A DNA stretch of 10,523 bases from Parafilimonas sp. (GTDB lineage: Bacteria > Bacteroidota > Bacteroidia > Chitinophagales > Chitinophagaceae). Positions 6,390 through 10,523 of this stretch are shown one piece after another; the stretch's first letter is position 1, and every line of letters starts with the position of its first letter. Under the pieces are notes generated by a model. That model saw nothing but the letters and a program-made list of their open reading frames with translations. It had not been told where the DNA came from and made no database searches. Both the position numbers and the translations under genes were made by a program. The stretch spans positions 1 to 10,523 of the forward strand of contig JAHEZC010000039.1 in assembly GCA_023251275.1 (NCBI GenBank), read 5' to 3'.

Positions 6390-7325
6390 TTATTCTATGA
6401 TCTTTTGTGCCTGAAGTGATGAATGATTTTCCATTTCCACCTGTTGAATCCATACGGCGTAATCACTTGGGTATATGTTTCTCCCCCTGTATTGGGCATA
6501 AGCTCGTGTAAATGCCGCTCCTAGATATAAAATAATAGAAGAATAATAAACCCAGGTGAGAATAATAATAATTGAGCCTGCTGCACCGTAACTGCTGCTT
6601 ATTTTACTTTTACCGAGATAGTAACTTATTGCAAACTTACCAACCATAAACAGCAACGCTGTGGTGAATGCGCCTGCCCGCACATCCCTCCACATAATTT
6701 TTGCATCAGGCAACACTTTAAAAATAATTCCGAAAAGGAAACTAATCACTATGAATGTAAGTAACTGGTTCATGACAAAAGCCAGGTAAACTGCAGTTTG
6801 CGGAAACATTTCAACAAGCGTTTGTGAAAAAAAATTCAGCAATGCATTAATCACAAGAGAAACAAGAAGCACAAATCCGAGGCTGACGATCATTGAAAAA
6901 CTCAATGCCCTGTTGACAATTAGTTTTAGCCACCCCCTTTTTGGCTTTACCTTCAATCGCCAGATGAAATTAATAGAATCCTGTATTTCGGTGAAAATAC
7001 CGGTGGCAGCCAATAATAGTGTTACAACTCCTATTACCGAAGCCAATACATTATTACCCGAAGCAGATGCATTTTTTATCACATCCTGTATTTGCAAAGC
7101 CGCCTCCTGGCCCACAAAAGATTTAATCTGTATAAACAACTTCCCTTCAACAGCCTCTTTTGCAAGGAACAAATTGCAAAGGCCGAGTATCAGAATTAAC
7201 ATGGGCGCTAAAGAAAAGATAGTATAATAAGCAAGGGCAGCGCTCATTCGCAATATTTTAAAATCAATAAAGTCGCTGAATGTTTGCTTCAGCATGCCCC
7301 ATATATCTTTAACCAGCAATCTCAT
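6390..7325 (-). CDS. YihY/BrkB-family inner-membrane protein
   Basis: This 311-residue protein has about six hydrophobic segments (roughly 32-54, 93-115, 140-163, 178-202, 215-235 and 249-272). Family marks are MSAALAYYTIFSLAP (27-41), the region IFTEIQDSINFIW (110-122) and YGAAGSIIIILTWVYYSS (246-263), followed by YLGAAFTRAYA. These match the YihY/virulence factor BrkB family of integral membrane proteins. Older reports call members ribonuclease BN, but that assignment was corrected, so no nuclease role should be assumed. Function is otherwise unclear; transporter-like or envelope roles have been suggested. The start is ATG at 7323-7325. It lies 27 bases after mazG on the same strand, so the two are probably co-transcribed. 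The C-terminal 30 residues are hydrophilic and probably face the cytosol. Confidence 0.88.
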   Translation of the reverse strand: MRLLVKDIWGMLKQTFSDFIDFKILRMSAALAYYTIFSLAPMLILILGLCNLFLAKEAVEGKLFIQIKSFVGQEAALQIQDVIKNASASGNNVLASVIGVVTLLLAATGIFTEIQDSINFIWRLKVKPKRGWLKLIVNRALSFSMIVSLGFVLLVSLVINALLNFFSQTLVEMFPQTAVYLAFVMNQLLTFIVISFLFGIIFKVLPDAKIMWRDVRAGAFTTALLFMVGKFAISYYLGKSKISSSYGAAGSIIIILTWVYYSSIILYLGAAFTRAYAQYRGRNIYPSDYAVWIQQVEMENHSSLQAQKIIE

Positions 7326-7352
7326 AGCCTGATATTTATCTGTATGACAGTT

Positions 7353-7679
7353 TCATTTTAACTTCTCATTATTCCTATGCCGGTCGGCATCACGATTGTT
7401 TTTCTTTTCAAAATTTTTTTGCAATGCTTCGGTCAGATCAACACCAGTTTGATTGGCAAGACAAATTAAAACCCACAGCACATCAGCCATTTCATCAGCA
7501 AGATTTTTTTCGGCATCAGTTTGTTTAAATGACTGGTCTCCATAAGTTCTTGCCATAATTCTTGCCAGTTCACCCACTTCTTCACTAAGAATAGCCATAT
7601 TGGTTAATTCACTGAAATAGCGTACACCGATTGTTTTTATCCAATTGTCAACGTGTTGCTGTGCTTCCTCAATAGTCAT
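7353..7679 (-). CDS. MazG-like nucleotide pyrophosphohydrolase
   Basis: This 108-residue, single-domain all-alpha protein carries the MazG metal-binding pattern EExxE(12-28)ExxD. E33, E34 and E37 are in SEEVGELAR, E63 and D66 in ADEMADVLW, and 25 residues separate E37 from E63. Small MazG-type enzymes hydrolyse (d)NTPs to NMP and pyrophosphate and help remove non-canonical nucleotides; the substrate cannot be read from sequence. They usually work as dimers or tetramers. The last 20 residues are charged (Asn, Arg, Lys, His) and lie outside the fold. The ATG start (7677-7679) overlaps the TGA of a small upstream ORF in an ATGA arrangement. A near-consensus -7 box (AATTTTTG, 7702-7709, minus strand) may also give it its own promoter. 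Confidence 0.88.
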   Translation of the reverse strand: MTIEEAQQHVDNWIKTIGVRYFSELTNMAILSEEVGELARIMARTYGDQSFKQTDAEKNLADEMADVLWVLICLANQTGVDLTEALQKNFEKKNNRDADRHRNNEKLK

Positions 7680-7921
7680 AAGTCATTTTTTGGAATTGCA
7701 TCAAAAATTATAAAGTTGGCATGGGCAGTTTTGCAATTGTGCATATATGCTTTCCGCCTGTTATTACTTTCAGGGCAAAAGATAATAAATTCTTCTCTCA
7801 TTTCTGAAGATTGGGTCAATGCATGCAAACCCGGTAAAGAAATTTTTACATCAAAATTTACTGGACCCACTTGAAAAAATCCAATAATTTCTGTGTTCAG
7901 ATACCGAGGCCGTTTAAACAA
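7676..7921 (-). CDS. Uncertain small ORF overlapping the start of mazG
   Basis: An open frame of 81 codons, if begun at the TTG at 7919-7921, ends in a TGA whose bases form ATGA with the mazG start, a layout typical of translational coupling. The frame is closed by a stop at 7934-7936, and there is no ATG before codon 41, so the start is unclear; the GTG at codon 18 is another option. The product is not recognised. It alternates hydrophobic strands (TEIIGFFQVGPVNFDVKI, EEFIIFCPE, HANFIIFDAIP) with polar turns, and has no signal peptide or membrane helix. It could be a genuine small protein, the remnant of a larger gene, or simply leader sequence for mazG. The 4-base overlap is the only contextual support. 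Confidence 0.33.
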   Translation of the reverse strand: MFKRPRYLNTEIIGFFQVGPVNFDVKISLPGLHALTQSSEMREEFIIFCPESNNRRKAYMHNCKTAHANFIIFDAIPKNDL

Positions 7922-7977
7922 TTTATATACGATTTATTTTAACATTTCCGAAACTTTTCGTAATTAAAAAAGTTCTC

Positions 7978-7985
7978 TACATTTG
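7978..7985 (+). promoter_or_regulatory. Candidate promoter of the PDZ-protein gene
   Basis: TACATTTG fits the -7 consensus TAnnTTTG completely and lies 36 bases before the ATG at 8022. A TTTTCG at 7955-7960 is placed 17 bases upstream, a possible weak -33 element. Transcription would start near 7991, giving a leader of about 30 bases. The octamer TTTTCGTA occurs on both sides of the box (7955-7962 and 7997-8004). Confidence 0.5.
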
Positions 7986-8021
7986 AACTACTAAATTTTT
8001 CGTAGAATAAAACTATTTATC

Positions 8022-9005
8022 ATGAATTATCTTACCAAATTATGTGCATTATTGCTCCTGCTCAGTTTTACTGCCGTGGTTTCACAGGCGCAGGCAGACA
8101 AGAAAAAAAAATCTGATAATAAAGAAAATATTATCATCCTTAAAAAAGGCGACAGCAAACAAAAATTTACCATTGAGATTGACGGTGATAAATTAACCGT
8201 TAATGGTAAACCCGTTGAAGATTTCAAAAGTGACGATTTAGAAATACTCCGCGATGAAGATGCAGATAAATTTACTATGCGATCACTGGCGCCCGAAATA
8301 GCAATGGGCATGGGACCGGGAGGCAAATGGGATTTGCTTGGCAAAGATTTTATGAAAGAAATTCACAGTAATAAAGCATTCCTGGGGGTAATGACACAGA
8401 AGACGGACGAAGGGGCAAAAATTACGGATGTTACCAAAGAGAGCACTGCTGAAAAGGCGGGACTAAAGGAAGGGGATATAATCACAAAAATAAATGACGA
8501 TAAGATTTCAGATGCAGGCGACCTCTACAAAGCTGTTGGCAAATACAAGCCTGATGACAAAGTAACCATTACCTATAAGCGTGAGGGAAAAGAAAGCGCC
8601 GCTACTGCCGCTCTTGGTGAAAACAAGCAGGTTCAGGTTTTCAACTGGAATAATAATGGTGATTATAATCTGGCACTGCCGCCCAGGAGACCATTTAAGG
8701 ACGGATTTACATTCGCATGGAAAAACGACACACGTTTAGGCCTGCAGGTACAGGACACAGAAGACAGTAAGGGTGTAAAAGTATTGGATGTGGAAGATGA
8801 AACCCCTGCTGAAAAGGCCGGTATAAAAGAAGATGACATTATTACCCAAATCAATGGAAAAGATATAACATCCATAGAAGACCTGAAAAATGGTGTAAAA
8901 GATGTAAAAGCCGGTGACACAATAAAACTCACTTTTCTACGTAATAGTGAAACTCAAACCGTTACTGTAAAATTTCCGAAAGAATTAAAAACAACCGATC
9001 TCTAA
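8022..9005 (+). CDS. Secreted protein with two PDZ domains and no protease domain
   Basis: This 327-residue protein has a clear N-terminal signal peptide (hydrophobic 6-20, probable cleavage after SQAQA, residue 25), placing the mature protein in the periplasm or outside. A lysine-rich stretch and a small beta-rich region (about 36-65, IIILKKGDSKQKFTIEIDG) precede two PDZ domains, about 119-199 and 237-318. Each PDZ has the carboxylate-loop pattern (AFLGV; TRLGLQV), an AEKAGLKEGDIITKIN-type turn (143-158; 263-278 with AGIKEDDIITQIN) and a final beta strand. No Ser-His-Asp protease domain is present, so it is not DegP/HtrA itself. A role binding exposed C-termini, perhaps as adaptor or chaperone, is inferred from the domains. 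The gene has its own promoter and a strong terminator, so it is probably monocistronic. Confidence 0.85.
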   Translation: MNYLTKLCALLLLLSFTAVVSQAQADKKKKSDNKENIIILKKGDSKQKFTIEIDGDKLTVNGKPVEDFKSDDLEILRDEDADKFTMRSLAPEIAMGMGPGGKWDLLGKDFMKEIHSNKAFLGVMTQKTDEGAKITDVTKESTAEKAGLKEGDIITKINDDKISDAGDLYKAVGKYKPDDKVTITYKREGKESAATAALGENKQVQVFNWNNNGDYNLALPPRRPFKDGFTFAWKNDTRLGLQVQDTEDSKGVKVLDVEDETPAEKAGIKEDDIITQINGKDITSIEDLKNGVKDVKAGDTIKLTFLRNSETQTVTVKFPKELKTTDL

Positions 9006-9007
9006 GG

Positions 9008-9028
9008 GAGAAACCCTGAGGGGTTCTC
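9008..9028 (+). other. Short stem-loop between the PDZ gene stop and its terminator
   Basis: GAGAAACCC pairs with GGGGTTCTC around a TGA loop, with one A-G mismatch, starting three bases after the stop codon. There is no T-run after it, so it is not an intrinsic terminator by itself. It may protect the 3' end of the message or simply add to the terminator that follows. Confidence 0.4.
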
Positions 9029-9041
9029 TCATGTGCAAACG

Positions 9042-9069
9042 CCGCTGTTTTCCAACAGCGGTTTTTTTT
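9042..9069 (+). terminator. Rho-independent terminator of the PDZ-protein gene
   Basis: CCGCTGTT and AACAGCGG form a perfect 8-base-pair stem with a TTCC loop, followed directly by eight T residues. This is a textbook intrinsic terminator for the rightward gene that stops at 9005. On the minus strand the stem is not followed by a T-run, so it would not serve the converging ATP-grasp gene. Confidence 0.9.
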
Positions 9070-9086
9070 ATGCTTAATTTTCATTT

Positions 9087-10523
9087 TTAACAGCATTCAA
9101 AGTCCAGTACCTCTATTACTTTATCGTAATACATTTTAGCTTTCTCCGGCGTGTTCCCGATGCATACGAGGCCAAGTTTACCATATTGCGAGAGAGCGCC
9201 GACAAGGTGAAACATTACTCCTTCCTGTGCCGCGCTATCATACATCAATGAATGAAATGTGGCAATATCAATAAGGTCGTATGGCGTTAATCCTTTGTAA
9301 TGCTCACTGCTGACATTGTCTGAAGAAAAATAAAACCTTTTATTCCCGCTTGCAGTCACATATTCCCCCGCATCTGCATAATACTTACCATCAGTTAAAA
9401 ATTGCAGCATCAAAAACGGATGTGTTGTGCCGCCTTTGCGGAGATTGATTTCAATGGCATAATGTATCCATTTCCCATTTTGTTGTACAGAAATAAAATC
9501 AACAGCAAACCTGCCAAGCACTCCTTTAGCAGCCATTACCTGCGCAATCTTTTTACCTTCTGCCGCCAGTGAAACATTATATTCAGTGCTTGCCGGAAAG
9601 ATTGCGCCCAAAAATATCTGTCCGCCGGCGCCGCCGAGTAACTGGTCATGTGTGCTGAGAATTTCAATTTCGCCTAATGGAGTAATGAGACATTGTACAG
9701 ATGGTGAAGCCTTTATATCACCTTCTACAAATGCTTCGACAATACCACCCATTTCATAATATTTTTCAAAGAATAATTTATCGGGGAGATCTTTTGCCAC
9801 AATATCCAGATTAAGGAATAAACTTTCATCAATTATATTTTCATTTAGGTCAGTGATTGCATCAGGATAATGGTATATCGCATTGCCCTCGCCACTAAAC
9901 CCGTCATTCATTTTTATAACCGCCTTTCTTAAACCCCGATTGTTTCTTTTCAATGAAGTCAGCGCCATTACAATTTCATGCCTTGATTTCAGGTCTTCAA
10001 AGCCATCTGGTACGCGGATACCGCAGCTTTTAAATATTTTTCTGCCCCCCGACTTTGAACCTTCATAAAACAAGTCGGGATCGGTGCCATACAGCGGGAT
10101 ATTTAACCGCACTGCCAATGTTTTTTCGAGGTTGGTGATATTAAAACAGGTCAGATGTGCAGCACATGTGTCAGCGATGTGTCGCTTTATTCTTTCAACG
10201 AGTCTTGGGCGTTCCAGTATTTTTTCAGTTAACGGCCTCGGTGATGAATCGTAGCAACTGAACATGATGAGTCTTTGTCTTGCATGATGACTGGTGATAC
10301 CGGGAAGAAGATGCAGGTAGTAACCGATAATAATATCATCCACAGGAAGGCTGGTCACATAAATGATTTTTGTAAGCGGCATGCGCAGGAGCATCAGGAG
10401 GCAAAGCATTCTTTCTTCGTAATGCACAAAACCATTCACTCTCGATAATATTTCATGATCGAGTGAAAGCGAAGGAATAATTACTACCGTTCTAGGCGCA
10501 AGTTTATCAGGGAAAACGTTTTC
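9087..10523 (-). CDS. ATP-grasp ligase, PGM1-related, 5' end beyond the window
   Basis: The frame is open to the right edge, giving 478 visible residues; the N-terminus lies outside. An in-frame GTG at 10437-10439 is probably an internal valine, since the codons before it (RTVVIIPSLSLDHEILSRV) continue a family-like sequence. In visible numbering, an N-terminal domain (about 1-150) with HYEERML and YDSSPRPLTEKILERPRL is followed by an ATP-grasp fold. It shows AVIKMNDGFSGEGNA (201-215) as the ATP-binding Lys and glycine loop, GGIVEAFVEG (259-268), GRFAVDF (337-343) and EINLRKGGTTHPF (358-370) for the Mg-ATP site. ATP-grasp enzymes join a carboxylate to an amine through an acylphosphate; the pheganomycin ligase PGM1 is a characterised relative. 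The substrate here is unknown. No terminator for this gene is seen before the converging PDZ unit. Confidence 0.82.
   Translation of the reverse strand, partial: ENVFPDKLAPRTVVIIPSLSLDHEILSRVNGFVHYEERMLCLLMLLRMPLTKIIYVTSLPVDDIIIGYYLHLLPGITSHHARQRLIMFSCYDSSPRPLTEKILERPRLVERIKRHIADTCAAHLTCFNITNLEKTLAVRLNIPLYGTDPDLFYEGSKSGGRKIFKSCGIRVPDGFEDLKSRHEIVMALTSLKRNNRGLRKAVIKMNDGFSGEGNAIYHYPDAITDLNENIIDESLFLNLDIVAKDLPDKLFFEKYYEMGGIVEAFVEGDIKASPSVQCLITPLGEIEILSTHDQLLGGAGGQIFLGAIFPASTEYNVSLAAEGKKIAQVMAAKGVLGRFAVDFISVQQNGKWIHYAIEINLRKGGTTHPFLMLQFLTDGKYYADAGEYVTASGNKRFYFSSDNVSSEHYKGLTPYDLIDIATFHSLMYDSAAQEGVMFHLVGALSQYGKLGLVCIGNTPEKAKMYYDKVIEVLDFECC

Noticed and set aside
6188..6400. Out-of-frame 70-codon ORF at the end of ricT
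   Set aside because: It is a frame shadow of the low-complexity ricT tail with no family resemblance.
7692..7703. 12-base inverted match between GGAATTGCATCA here and 5030-5041
   Set aside because: A match of this length between two places is expected by chance in a 10 kb window, and this copy is within an open frame.
10437..10439. GTG as the start of the ATP-grasp gene
   Set aside because: The frame stays open to the right edge and the upstream codons encode sequence that fits the family, so the gene is cut by the window.
1..10523. tRNA, rRNA, CRISPR, insertion-sequence or phage elements
   Set aside because: No cloverleaf-like or repeat-spacer pattern, transposase motif or terminal repeats were seen on either strand by eye.

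Overview
The window looks like an ordinary chromosomal segment of a Bacteroidota bacterium, most likely from the Chitinophagaceae/Sphingobacteriia side. The clues are start sites without Shine-Dalgarno sequences, promoter -7 boxes of the TAnnTTTG type just upstream of several genes, a holB-ricT neighbourhood, a two-domain isocitrate dehydrogenase of the long type, and moderately AT-rich coding sequence. No phage, insertion sequence, CRISPR array, tRNA or rRNA was found.

Layout, left to right. The end of nadC (NAD synthesis) and a small SUI1/eIF1-like gene read rightward. They converge on a leftward gene for a membrane protein with two DUF2061 repeats. Next is a leftward isocitrate dehydrogenase gene, divergent from an exported glutathione-peroxidase-like gene; the shared 221-base spacer holds an 18-base perfect palindrome. 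Then come holB (DNA polymerase III delta prime) and, after a 299-base spacer, ricT (PSP1/YaaT family), both rightward. ricT converges on a leftward cluster: an 81-codon uncertain ORF overlapping mazG by 4 bases, then mazG, then a YihY/BrkB membrane protein. A rightward gene for a secreted protein with two PDZ domains follows and ends in a strong intrinsic terminator. The window closes with a leftward ATP-grasp gene of the PGM1-related type that runs off the right edge.

The genes are mainly housekeeping: NAD synthesis, TCA cycle, replication clamp loading, nucleotide sanitation, peroxide defence and envelope proteins. They form several short transcription units rather than one system. I do not see a clear undescribed multi-gene system. 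The items most worth following are the ATP-grasp ligase of unknown substrate, the NAD-type cofactor residues in the isocitrate dehydrogenase, the altered active site of the peroxidase together with the palindrome in front of it, the cysteine-rich RicT next to holB, and the small ORF coupled to mazG.
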